A DNA stretch of 35,626 nucleotides, from positions 21,444 to 57,069 of the forward strand of contig DBPK01000015.1 of the NCBI GenBank assembly GCA_002304835.1, given 5' to 3'. Source of the stretch: Firmicutes bacterium UBA1422 (GTDB lineage Bacteria > Bacillota > Clostridia > Peptostreptococcales > Anaerovoracaceae). Shown in pieces: positions 15,921 to 23,679 of this stretch. A program made the translations under genes and the position numbers. Numbering within the stretch: the stretch's first letter is position 1; each line of letters begins with the position of its first letter. The notes beneath the pieces were generated by a model. That model had not been told where the DNA came from, did no database searches, and was given only the letters and a program-made list of their open reading frames with translations.

Positions 15921-16844
15921 ATGAACAAAAAAATAAAATCTACTATATTCCTGCTTTTATGTGCCATTCTCTGGGGCGTGGCTTTTGTGGCCCAAAGAGA
16001 TGGCATGGCTGACATGGGTCCCTTTTATTTCAGTGCATTCCGCATGTATATGGGATCTCTCACGCTGATACCTATAATATATTTGAGCGACCGCTTCAAA
16101 AAGCGTGAACAGATAAAATCCGGTATGCCGAAACAGACTTCCGTTCAGAAGGCCACCGAAAAAGGTTATCTTATCCGGGGCGGAGTTTTATGCGGCGTAG
16201 TGATTTTCTTCGCTGCCAATTTCCAGCAGGTTGGTCTGGTTTCTGTAAGTGCCGGCAAAACCGCATTCATAACCACTTTATACATAATACTGGTGCCGCT
16301 TTTCGGGATGTTCATGAAGCACAGACCCAGCCTCTTCAACTGGACAGGGGTGATTCTGGGAACCGTAGGCCTTTACTTTTTGTGCATAACCGAAAGTCTT
16401 TCTATAGCTTTGGGAGACCTGACAGTACTGATAGGTGCGTTTTTCTGGGCAGCTCATATTCTATGTATCGGACATTTCGCACCGAAAGTGGATGTGGCAA
16501 AGCTTTCATGCATACAGTTCCTGATAGCGGGTACCCTAAGCCTTGCTGTGGCCATTTTCAGAGAACCCATCTCCGCAGAGATCTTTGTGGGGCAGTTGCC
16601 TAATCTTTTCTTTGCGGGAGTGTTGTCCTGCGGTCTTGCATTTACGTTCCAGGCCCTGGGACAAAAAGATGCCAATCCCACAGTGGCATCCATAATATTA
16701 AGTACGGAAGCTCTTTTCGGTGCCCTGGGAGGTTTCATTTTCCTGGGAGAATCTTTTACCCAAAGAGAGCTTATAGGCTGCATTCTTATGTTTGCCGCCA
16801 TAATAATCGCACAACTCCCCTCAAGAAAGGAGAAATCACAATGA
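15921..16844 (+). CDS. EamA/DMT-family metabolite transporter
   Basis: The 307-aa membrane protein has ten predicted helices in two five-helix halves. It opens with LLLCAILWGVAFVAQRDGM, the typical EamA start, and has a matching second-half start at GDLTVLIGAFFWAAHILCIG. Both halves end with ...ALFGALGGFIFLGE-like segments typical of the family. A charged cytoplasmic loop of about 30 aa lies near residues 55-85. Substrates are usually amino acids or other small metabolites and cannot be told from sequence. AAGGAAGC precedes the start. Its TGA overlaps the next ATG (ATGA), the first of several coupled joints in this operon. Confidence 0.87.
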   Translation: MNKKIKSTIFLLLCAILWGVAFVAQRDGMADMGPFYFSAFRMYMGSLTLIPIIYLSDRFKKREQIKSGMPKQTSVQKATEKGYLIRGGVLCGVVIFFAANFQQVGLVSVSAGKTAFITTLYIILVPLFGMFMKHRPSLFNWTGVILGTVGLYFLCITESLSIALGDLTVLIGAFFWAAHILCIGHFAPKVDVAKLSCIQFLIAGTLSLAVAIFREPISAEIFVGQLPNLFFAGVLSCGLAFTFQALGQKDANPTVASIILSTEALFGALGGFIFLGESFTQRELIGCILMFAAIIIAQLPSRKEKSQ

Positions 16845-17404
16845 CAGAAAGAGAAAAAGCAATGGAACTTCTGAAAAAATACAACAAGGAAGAGTTCCAC
16901 ATAAGACACGCCCTTACAGTGGAAGGCACAATGCAGTATTTCGCAGAAAAGAGGGGATATGACCCCGATTTCTGGGGCATGGTAGGCCTTCTTCATGATA
17001 TAGATTTTGAAATGTATCCCGACGAACATTGCAAAAAGGCACCGGAGCTGCTTTCGGAAGCAGACTTTGGTGAAGATTTCATACATGCTGTAGTATCCCA
17101 CGGATACGGTCTTTGCAGCGACATTTCCCCCGTTCATGAAATGGAAAAAATACTTTTTGCCACAGATGAACTGACGGGTCTTATCGGTGCCTGCGCTCTG
17201 ATGCGTCCATCCAAAAGCACAAAGGACATGGAAGTGAAATCCGTCCGCAAAAAATTCAAGGACAAAAAATTCGCTGCCGGATGCGACAGGGAAGTCATCA
17301 AAAGCGGTGCAGAAAAACTGGGAATTGAGCTGGATGAACTTTTTGAAGAAACCATCATGGCCATGAGAAGCTGTGAAGATGATGTTAACGGGTATTTTGA
17401 ATAA
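16841..17404 (+). CDS. HD-domain hydrolase
   Basis: The 187-aa protein has the HD order H...HD...D: FHIRHALTVEGTMQYFAEKRGYD, then GLLHDIDFEMYPDEHCKKAPELL, then HAVVSHGYG, then FATDELTGLIGACALMRPSKS. This matches the small HDIG-related phosphohydrolases whose substrates are mostly unknown. It overlaps the transporter by 4 bp and larE by 1 bp (TAATG), and a GAAAGGAG site lies upstream inside the transporter gene. The tight coupling suggests a shared job or shared expression; the biochemical link is not evident. Confidence 0.85.
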   Translation: MTEREKAMELLKKYNKEEFHIRHALTVEGTMQYFAEKRGYDPDFWGMVGLLHDIDFEMYPDEHCKKAPELLSEADFGEDFIHAVVSHGYGLCSDISPVHEMEKILFATDELTGLIGACALMRPSKSTKDMEVKSVRKKFKDKKFAAGCDREVIKSGAEKLGIELDELFEETIMAMRSCEDDVNGYFE

Positions 17405-18309
17405 TGCAAAATAAACTTTTGCTTCTGAAACAGAAGATCGCTGCTTACGGCACCCTTGCCGTGGCCTTTTCCGGAGGCGTTGACAGCGCCTTTCTTCTTT
17501 CTTATGCAAAGGAAGTCCTGGGAGAAGGAGTAATCGCCGTAACAGCCATGGCACCCAACTTCGACCCGAAAGAGATCTCAGACGCAAAAAAATTCTGCGA
17601 AGAAAAAGGTATCAGACATCTTATAATAAATCTGGGCCCCGAACTTATCGCCAAGTTTTCCCATAATCCGGAAGACCGATGCTATATATGCAAAAAAGAA
17701 GTCTTTTCCAAGCTGAGATCCACAGTGAACGATCTGGGTTATCATAATCTGGCCGATGGGACCAACAGGGATGATATGGATGATTTTCGTCCCGGTCAAA
17801 AGGCTCTCACTGAACTGAAAATAGCAAGCCCGCTTAAAGAAGCGGGATTTACAAAGGCAGATATAAGGCAGGGCTTAAAGGCCATGAACATAGATATGTG
17901 GGACAAGCCGGCCTATGCCTGCCTTGCTTCCCGTATCCCCTACGGGGAAGAGATAACCGTCAAAAAACTGAAGTCTGTAAATGATGCAGAATCGGCTCTT
18001 ATGGATCTGGGTTTCAGGCAGGTCAGAGTCCGTCACCACGGAGATGTGGCGCGCATTGAAGTCCTTCCTGAAGAACGCAATCTTTTTTATAATGAGAAAT
18101 TCATGGATCACGTGGATGCCGCCGTCAAAAAAGCCGGATTCAAATATGCGTCTCTGGATCTTTCCGGTTATAAAATGGGGAATCTGAACAAACAAGCAGA
18201 CGGGGAAATGAGGAATCCGAACAAACAAGCAGACGTGAACATGCGGAATCTGAACAAAGAAACAAACAAGGACAAGGAGTACAAAAAACATGGCAAAAGC
18301 AAAAAGTGA
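17404..18309 (+). CDS. larE: LarE-type ATP-dependent sacrificial sulfur transferase
   Basis: The 301-aa PP-loop protein has VAFSGGVDSAFLL (about 21-33), NPEDRCYICKKEVF, LADGTNRDDMDDFRPG and KPAYACLASRIPYG with Cys at about 173, the position of the sacrificial cysteine in LarE of Lactobacillus. LarE adenylates the nicotinic-acid dinucleotide carboxylate and gives its cysteine sulfur to build the nickel-pincer cofactor of lactate racemase. LarB, LarC and LarA are not in this window, so a broader sulfur-transfer role is possible. After the usual C-terminal LSGYKMGNLN the protein runs on into 11-aa repeats and a Lys-rich end. The 3' end overlaps the next gene by 20 bp. Confidence 0.88.
   Translation: MQNKLLLLKQKIAAYGTLAVAFSGGVDSAFLLSYAKEVLGEGVIAVTAMAPNFDPKEISDAKKFCEEKGIRHLIINLGPELIAKFSHNPEDRCYICKKEVFSKLRSTVNDLGYHNLADGTNRDDMDDFRPGQKALTELKIASPLKEAGFTKADIRQGLKAMNIDMWDKPAYACLASRIPYGEEITVKKLKSVNDAESALMDLGFRQVRVRHHGDVARIEVLPEERNLFYNEKFMDHVDAAVKKAGFKYASLDLSGYKMGNLNKQADGEMRNPNKQADVNMRNLNKETNKDKEYKKHGKSKK
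18181..18279 (+). repeat. 33-bp x3 in-frame tandem repeat at the larE 3' end
   Basis: Units of 33 bp encode NLNKQADGEMR, NPNKQADVNMR and NLNKETNKDKE. The first unit grows out of the conserved GNLN end of LarE, so the repeat looks like a terminal expansion. The third unit carries the ribosome binding site AAGGAG for the following gene. Confidence 0.88.
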
Positions 18310-19909
18310 TTTGAGCAAACTGCAAAACGGCAGTGATATAAGGGGAATAGCGCTCACAGGTATAGAAGGTGAGCTCCCCAACCTTTGCGCCGATGAGACC
18401 ATCAAGATAGCCCGGGGCTATTTGGTCTGGCTGTGCAAAAAAACCGGCAAAAGGCCGGATGAATTAAAAATAGCCATAGGTCGGGATCCCAGAATGTCCG
18501 GGCAAAGTCTCTTTCATTCCCTGAACACCGGCATGGGTCCCTACGGAGTGCAGGTGTTAGACTGCGGTATCGCTTCTACTCCCGCCATGTTCATGTCCAC
18601 CCTGTTCCCGGACTTTGAATGCGACGGGGCGATAATGATAACTGCTTCACACCTTCCTTTTAATCGCAACGGTTTCAAATTCTTTGACAAAACCGGCGGA
18701 TTGAACAGGGAAGATATTTCGGAAATAATAGAGACAGCCAAGGGCGGCAAAAAAAAGCTGGAACCCCTGGGTCCTGCCGTATTTGAAGACAACTTCTTAA
18801 TGGATCTGGGCAAAAAAACTTATCCGTCACAGCCGGCAGACCTTATGAAAGAATACTGTCATCACCTGCGCAAAATAATAATAGACAGAGTGGGCGAAGG
18901 TCCTGAACCCTTAAAAGGTCTTAAGATCGTTGTGGATGCCGGCAACGGCTCCGGCGGTTTTTATGCCAATGATGTTTTGAAACCCCTGGGTGCGGATACG
19001 ACCGGTAGCATTTTTCTTGAGCCTGACGGCACTTTCCCCAATCATGCCCCCAATCCCGAAGACAAGGATGCAATGGCAGCCGTAAGCATGGCAGTTCTAA
19101 CCACCGGCTCGGACCTGGGTCTTATCTTCGACACAGATGTTGACCGCTCTTCTGCAGTGGACGGAAGAGGAAGAGAAATATCCAGAAACAGGATAGTTGC
19201 CCTGGCCTCCGCCATTGTGGCAGAGGAGCATCCGGGCACAACAGTGGTGACCGACAGCATAACCAGCACTCAGCTTACGGAATTTCTTGAAAGGGATCTG
19301 GGACTTTCCCACTTCCGCTTCAAACGCGGATACAAAAACGTTATCAATAAAGCTATCCAGCTGAATACCGAAGGCCACGATGCCCAGCTGGCCATAGAAA
19401 CTTCAGGTCATGCCGCCCTAAAAGAAAACTATTTTCTCGATGACGGCGCTTATCTGGCAACTCTAATAATAGTAAAAGCGGCGAAGCTGGCAAAAGAGGG
19501 AAAAACTCCGGACAGTCTCATAGAAAACATGAGGGATCCCCAAGAAGCAAGAGAAGTCCGTATGAATATATCAAGGGAAGATTTCGGGTCTTACGGAGAT
19601 GCCGTGCTTGACGATCTGAAAAAATGGGTATCGGGAGACCTTACTGATTCAGGTGCAACGTCAGTCCACAGCACAGGAACTTCTGTAGCCCCCCTTGGCA
19701 TGAGTCCGGAAGAACCAAACTACGAAGGAGTAAGAATAAATTTCGACAAAGACAACGGAGACGGATGGTGCCTTCTGCGCAAATCTCTCCATGATCCTCT
19801 TATGGCAATGAACATGGAGTCCAACACAAAGGGCGGATGCAAAATAATATCGGAGAAGATGCGCAGTTTCCTAAAAAATTATCCCGACCTTGACATTTCG
19901 AAACTGTAA
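18290..19909 (+). CDS. phosphohexomutase (phosphoglucomutase/phosphomannomutase family)
   Basis: The 539-aa enzyme has the alpha-D-phosphohexomutase order: GSDIRGIA, phosphoserine loop ITASHLPFNRNGFKFF (usually TASHNP), metal loop FDTDVDRSSAVD (usually DGDxDR), sugar loop AIETSGHAAL (usually GExSGH), and a phosphate-binding C-terminal domain. The substitutions at N-to-L and G-to-T are unusual but the catalytic Ser, His and Asp residues remain. Sugar specificity cannot be assigned. A loop reading SGATSVHSTGTSVA near residue 450 looks like an old 21-bp duplication. AAGGAG precedes the ATG, inside the larE tail. Confidence 0.88.
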   Translation: MAKAKSDLSKLQNGSDIRGIALTGIEGELPNLCADETIKIARGYLVWLCKKTGKRPDELKIAIGRDPRMSGQSLFHSLNTGMGPYGVQVLDCGIASTPAMFMSTLFPDFECDGAIMITASHLPFNRNGFKFFDKTGGLNREDISEIIETAKGGKKKLEPLGPAVFEDNFLMDLGKKTYPSQPADLMKEYCHHLRKIIIDRVGEGPEPLKGLKIVVDAGNGSGGFYANDVLKPLGADTTGSIFLEPDGTFPNHAPNPEDKDAMAAVSMAVLTTGSDLGLIFDTDVDRSSAVDGRGREISRNRIVALASAIVAEEHPGTTVVTDSITSTQLTEFLERDLGLSHFRFKRGYKNVINKAIQLNTEGHDAQLAIETSGHAALKENYFLDDGAYLATLIIVKAAKLAKEGKTPDSLIENMRDPQEAREVRMNISREDFGSYGDAVLDDLKKWVSGDLTDSGATSVHSTGTSVAPLGMSPEEPNYEGVRINFDKDNGDGWCLLRKSLHDPLMAMNMESNTKGGCKIISEKMRSFLKNYPDLDISKL

Positions 19910-19964
19910 AACAATGCCGGTCTTTGACGCCATAAAAGTTTAAAATCGTTTTGAAGGTATTTTT

Positions 19965-20699
19965 ATGTTCAAAAATATCAAAAATAAAACTGTAACATGC
20001 GCTGAAATGAAATCCCTTGAAAGGACCGCCGATACCGCTGGCCTTTCATACTATCAGATGATGGAAAATGCAGGCACAGCGGCTTTTCATGAGATACTCA
20101 AAAATATACCGGAACCGATAAGGAAAATAAGGGCTTCGGTCCTTTGCGGCAAGGGCAATAACGGAGGAGACGGATTTGTTGTCGCACGGCTCCTTAACGA
20201 AAGCGGTGCCCATGTAACTGTCTTACTTACTGAAGGATCTCCGGTGACTAAGGATGCAATAACCAATTTTGATCTTCTGAAAAAACAAAACATAAATATA
20301 ATCGATATATTCTCCTCCGGCGAAAATTTTAATGACAGCTGTCCTGAAGGAAAAATACCTCAGGAAGTTCTTTCATATCTGCAAAATTCCCACATAATTA
20401 TCGATTCCATGTACGGCACAGGTTTCAGGGGCAGGCTCAGGCCTTCTTCTGAAGCTTTGATCAATGCCGTCAACAAATCATCTGTGCAAGGCGCTTTGAT
20501 CTTTTCTCTTGATATCCCTTCGGGACTTCCCGGGGATGCAGATAAAGATCAAACAGATTTCGGAACATGCATCAAGGCTTCCTTCACCATTGTTTTTCAT
20601 GCAAAAAAACCCGTTCATAACAATAAGACCGCCCTTCTTACCATGGGCAGTCTTATCGTCGCCGATATCGGCATATATGATGCTATTAGAAAAGGCTGA
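19965..20699 (+). CDS. nnrE: NAD(P)H-hydrate epimerase, stand-alone
   Basis: The 244-aa protein matches the YjeF N-terminal domain: AEMKSLERTADTAGLSYYQMMENAGTAAF, VLCGKGNNGGDGFVVARLL, IIDSMYGTGFRGRL and FSLDIPSGLPGDAD. It repairs damaged NAD(P)H hydrates by equilibrating R and S forms for the dehydratase. Most bacteria fuse it with the dehydratase NnrD; here only the epimerase is present and no dehydratase is in the window. GAAGG precedes the ATG. It follows the phosphohexomutase after 55 bp and ends 10 bp from the convergent ABC permease gene. Confidence 0.9.
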   Translation: MFKNIKNKTVTCAEMKSLERTADTAGLSYYQMMENAGTAAFHEILKNIPEPIRKIRASVLCGKGNNGGDGFVVARLLNESGAHVTVLLTEGSPVTKDAITNFDLLKKQNINIIDIFSSGENFNDSCPEGKIPQEVLSYLQNSHIIIDSMYGTGFRGRLRPSSEALINAVNKSSVQGALIFSLDIPSGLPGDADKDQTDFGTCIKASFTIVFHAKKPVHNNKTALLTMGSLIVADIGIYDAIRKG

Positions 20700-20709
20700 T
20701 CTTTTTCAT

Positions 20710-21504
20710 CTATTCCAGATTGAGTCTTTTGTCCAGCATTTTGTATGTCACTAAGAAATACACTGTGCCGAGCACCAGTACAATTAGTGCCATGATCAGT
20801 ATCATAAGCTGCATCTCCATGAAGTCGCTGGCGCTTTCGAAGATCCTTTCCAGATCCTGTTCCATGTTCGGGAAAAGATTGAATATGATATTAGACAAAA
20901 CAACTTCTACTATACCGAATGCCAAGTATGCTCCTATGGCTCCCAGTATCCTGTGGCTTCCCCACTGATGTCCCAGAGAAATGGCGGCATATATTTTGAG
21001 TGCTGCTTCCCCGGTCATCAAAAGTGCCAGTAATATGATCTCAACTATCAGGAGCACAACTTTTGGAGCTCCCAAGAAGCCGGTCACTATTTTGAAAAAC
21101 ATGCGTATGGCTTCGAAGCTTTCTGTGTACCCTTCGGTAAACATAACTATTATGCCCATGGACAAAAGTCCCATTACTACACCGGCAAATATCCAGAAGG
21201 CGGCCGATATGGCTTTGTTCCATACATGACTTGCTGTTTTGACCGGAAGAGTAAACATTAGATATCCTTCAGATCCCAGCAAATTTTTGTAAAACCTCTG
21301 TATTACCATTACTATGGTAAGGACCACACATGCTATGGTTACGGCTCCGTAAAGAAATCCTATTATTATTCCCACTGCCACCACTTTTTCGAGGATAGTC
21401 ACTGCCAGCCCCATCAGAATTGACATAATGAGCCATGCTCCATAAAGGGGAAGCATTATCCTGCCTACAGCTTTGAATTCATATTTCATCAATTGTGTTA
21501 ACAT
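20710..21504 (-). CDS. ABC transporter permease, YtrA-operon type
   Basis: The 264-aa protein has about six hydrophobic helices, starts MLTQLMKYEFKAVGRIMLPLYG as many ABC-2-like permeases do, and contains GSEGYLMFTLPVK, a segment shared by permeases that partner GntR-linked ATPases. It is the last gene of a three-gene operon and overlaps the ATPase gene by 7 bp, with GGGAGG just upstream of its ATG. The substrate is unknown; related systems respond to cell-envelope stress or antibiotics. Confidence 0.82.
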   Translation of the reverse strand: MLTQLMKYEFKAVGRIMLPLYGAWLIMSILMGLAVTILEKVVAVGIIIGFLYGAVTIACVVLTIVMVIQRFYKNLLGSEGYLMFTLPVKTASHVWNKAISAAFWIFAGVVMGLLSMGIIVMFTEGYTESFEAIRMFFKIVTGFLGAPKVVLLIVEIILLALLMTGEAALKIYAAISLGHQWGSHRILGAIGAYLAFGIVEVVLSNIIFNLFPNMEQDLERIFESASDFMEMQLMILIMALIVLVLGTVYFLVTYKMLDKRLNLE

Positions 21505-22193
21505 TTGAACACCTCCCTGAAAAGTCCGTCTATGTTCTTACCTTCTTCTTCTCTTATAATGTCTGCCGCTTTATGAAGGACTACTCTGCCTTCTTTTATG
21601 AATACCACGTCATCCAGCACCGATTCCACATCTGCTATCAGGTGGGTCGATATCAGTACAAGAGAATTCTCACAGTAATTGGAAATTATCGTGCGTAGTA
21701 TATAGTCTCTGGCTGCGGGATCCACTCCTGCGATCGGTTCATCGAGAAAATATATTTTTGCGTCTCTGCTCATTACCAGTATGAGCTGTATTTTTTCCTT
21801 TGTGCCTTTGGACATCTTTTTGAGAGTGTCAGTTTTTTTGATGCCCAGACCGTCCAGCATCTGATCTGCTTTTTTGATATTGAAATCTTTGAAAAAATCC
21901 CCATACAGCTTGAACAATGCTTCCACCGTCATATATTCGGGCAAAAATCCTCTGTCCGGCAGATATGCCACTTTAGCCTTTGTTCCCGGTCCCGGTTCTT
22001 CCCCCTCTATCAGTATCTGGCCTCCCGCCGGCTGAAGCAGCCCGTTGGCCAGTTTGATCATGGTGGTCTTTCCTGATCCGTTGGGTCCCAGAAGACCTAC
22101 TATCTGACCCGCTTCCAGCTTCAGGTCAATGTTGTCAAGAGCTTTTGTCTTTCCGTAATACTTTGTTAATGATCTGCATTCGAATATACTCAT
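21498..22193 (-). CDS. ABC transporter ATP-binding protein
   Basis: The 231-aa ATPase has Walker A GLLGPNGSGKTTMIK, a weak signature MSKGTKEKIQL in place of LSGGQ, Walker B IYFLDEPIAGVDPAARD and switch LISTHLIADVE. This divergent signature is typical of ATPases in GntR/YtrA operons. It starts directly after the regulator's stop codon, and its end overlaps the permease gene, so all three proteins should be made together. It probably energises the permease in the membrane. Confidence 0.9.
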   Translation of the reverse strand: MSIFECRSLTKYYGKTKALDNIDLKLEAGQIVGLLGPNGSGKTTMIKLANGLLQPAGGQILIEGEEPGPGTKAKVAYLPDRGFLPEYMTVEALFKLYGDFFKDFNIKKADQMLDGLGIKKTDTLKKMSKGTKEKIQLILVMSRDAKIYFLDEPIAGVDPAARDYILRTIISNYCENSLVLISTHLIADVESVLDDVVFIKEGRVVLHKAADIIREEEGKNIDGLFREVFKC

Positions 22194-22562
22194 TTACTTC
22201 ATCTCCTTTGCCGATTCTTCTATAGCATCCATTATTTCTTTTTTACTCATACCGAGTTTTTGCAACTTCTCAAAAAGGTCTTCAATAAATTCCTGTCCCA
22301 GTTTCTTCTGTAAGATGTCCAACTTTCCTTCCTCCTCTGTAACGAATCTTCCGCTTGTTCTCACCGTGTAAATAAGTCCGTCTCTCTCCAGCTCCGAAAA
22401 CGCCCTCTGCATGGTGTTGGGATTTACTGCCGCTTCCATGGCAAGATCCCTGACCGAAGGCAGCTGCTGTCCCGGCTCATATGTACCGTTTGCTATATTT
22501 ATACGGATCTGTTCCACGATCTGCGTGTATATGGGACGGCCCTGTTCAAATATCCATTCCAT
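22194..22562 (-). CDS. GntR-family regulator, YtrA type
   Basis: The 122-aa protein is a winged helix of the short YtrA kind: PIYTQIVEQIRINIANGTYEPGQQLPSVRDLAMEAAVNPNTMQRAFSELERDGLI and then a C-terminal helix of about 45 aa for dimerisation (KLGQEFIEDLFEKLQKLGMSKKEI). There is no ligand domain, as usual for this subfamily. GGAGGAG precedes the ATG. The long palindrome over its promoter is very likely its own operator, making it an autorepressor of the ABC operon. Confidence 0.9.
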   Translation of the reverse strand: MEWIFEQGRPIYTQIVEQIRINIANGTYEPGQQLPSVRDLAMEAAVNPNTMQRAFSELERDGLIYTVRTSGRFVTEEEGKLDILQKKLGQEFIEDLFEKLQKLGMSKKEIMDAIEESAKEMK

Positions 22563-22577
22563 AGTCTCCTCCTTGCT

Positions 22578-22632
22578 GTGTGTTATTGTATTAAGTACTT
22601 AGTACAATAACACACTCACTTTTAGGTGTCAA
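22578..22632 (-). promoter_or_regulatory. promoter and 13-bp-arm palindromic operator of the GntR-ABC operon
   Basis: On the minus strand TTGACA (22627-22632), 17-bp spacer and TATTGT (22604-22609). A perfect inverted repeat has 13-bp arms at 22578-22590 and 22603-22615 around a 12-bp centre that itself contains AAGTACTT. The right arm covers the -10, so binding would block transcription. Confidence 0.82.
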
Positions 22633-22906
22633 TACTTTTTTTGAAAAAAATTTTAAAAAATATTTGTGGATGTGGATGTGGATTTGTGGATTGACACGAA
22701 GATTGAACATTGAAATGACACGAAGATTGAACATTGAATAGAAACCCCATGTTTTCAACGATTGTTAAAAAATGGTAAGATCCTGCAACAAAATAGAAAA
22801 ATGACAAATAGTTTGAACATTAAATTATCTGTTGTCTGTTTTTCAACACTTGGTTTCACTTGTTATGTTCAATCTCTGTGTCAATCGACAATATTTCAGT
22901 TTCTTA
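22633..22906. repeat. divergent intergenic region with short tandem repeats
   Basis: Includes GATGTG-type 6-bp repeats (about 22665-22690) and a 24-bp duplication TGACACGAAGATTGAACATT... at 22692-22715 and 22716-22739 differing only in the last base. The short motif TTGAACATT recurs further along near 22812. No gene or RNA was recognised. Confidence 0.7.
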
Positions 22907-22958
22907 TTGACAGCATACACAGTGTATGTTATTGTTCTTACATACACTGTGTATGTAA
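22907..22958 (+). promoter_or_regulatory. tetR promoter with two operator palindromes
   Basis: TTGACA (22907-22912), 17-bp spacer and TATTGT (22930-22935). Operator 1, CATACAC-A-GTGTATG (22914-22928), fills the spacer. Operator 2, the same palindrome extended to 21 bp (22938-22958), lies between the -10 and the ribosome site. Both fit autorepression by the TetR protein encoded next. Confidence 0.85.
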
Positions 22959-22970
22959 GGAGGTAATGTT

Positions 22971-23609
22971 TTGCCTAGAAATAAATACCCGGAAGAAACG
23001 GTACAGACTATACTTGATGCCGCACTAAAACTGTTTCTGAAAAAGGGCTATGAAGATACTACTATACTTGATATTGTTGATGAAATGGGCGGTTTGACCA
23101 GGGGTGCTTTCTATCACCATTTCAAGTCAAAGGAAGAAGTTCTGCTGGCGCTGACCTCAAAGATGTTTTATGATAATAATCTATTTGAACATGCAAAGGA
23201 AGAAAAAGGATTGACCGGGCTCGAAAAAATAAAATTCATGTTGGTAGAGTCTTTTGAGGAAAGCAACAGCAATTATCGAAAAATCAGTATGGAAGTCCTG
23301 AAGCTATTAACAAGCCCTCGTTTTTTGAAATCTTTGATTGACGATAACCGTGACATCGTAGCACCTATGTATCAGGAGATAATCGAAGAAGGTATGCGGG
23401 ATGGATCGATAAAGACAGAGAATCCAAAATTACTTGCTGAGTTGTTTACTATTCTGACAAATTTCTGGATGATCCCTACCATATTCCCCTGCAATGAAAA
23501 AGAAAGCTGGGAAAGATTTCTCTTCATCAAAGAACTTACGGATAAAATGGGACTGCCGGTTTTTGATGAAGAAATACTGGAGTTGTGCCGAAAAAGCATG
23601 GGTCAATAA
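22971..23609 (+). CDS. TetR-family transcriptional regulator
   Basis: The 212-aa protein starts at a TTG at 22971, 7 bases after AAGGAGG; an ATG at 22966 is in another frame and the first in-frame ATG would remove part of the DNA-binding domain. The TetR HTH is clear: ILDAALKLFLKKGYEDTTILDIVDEMGGLTRGAFYHHFKSKEEVLLAL. The C-terminal ligand domain is helical and not assigned. The promoter contains two identical palindromes, so it is probably autoregulated, and the ABC exporter 70 bp downstream is its likely target. Confidence 0.9.
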   Translation: MPRNKYPEETVQTILDAALKLFLKKGYEDTTILDIVDEMGGLTRGAFYHHFKSKEEVLLALTSKMFYDNNLFEHAKEEKGLTGLEKIKFMLVESFEESNSNYRKISMEVLKLLTSPRFLKSLIDDNRDIVAPMYQEIIEEGMRDGSIKTENPKLLAELFTILTNFWMIPTIFPCNEKESWERFLFIKELTDKMGLPVFDEEILELCRKSMGQ

Positions 23610-23636
23610 ATAAAATCACCACCGGGGGATTTTATT
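23609..23636 (+). terminator. hairpin between tetR and the ABC exporter
   Basis: Stem AATAAAATC (23609-23617) with GATTTTATT (23628-23636), loop ACCACCGGGG, followed by TTAATTAAAT. It begins at the tetR stop and may act as a partial terminator or attenuator that lowers exporter expression. Confidence 0.5.
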
Positions 23637-23679
23637 TTAATTAAATACATACATTCAACATGTATAAAGGAGAATTATT

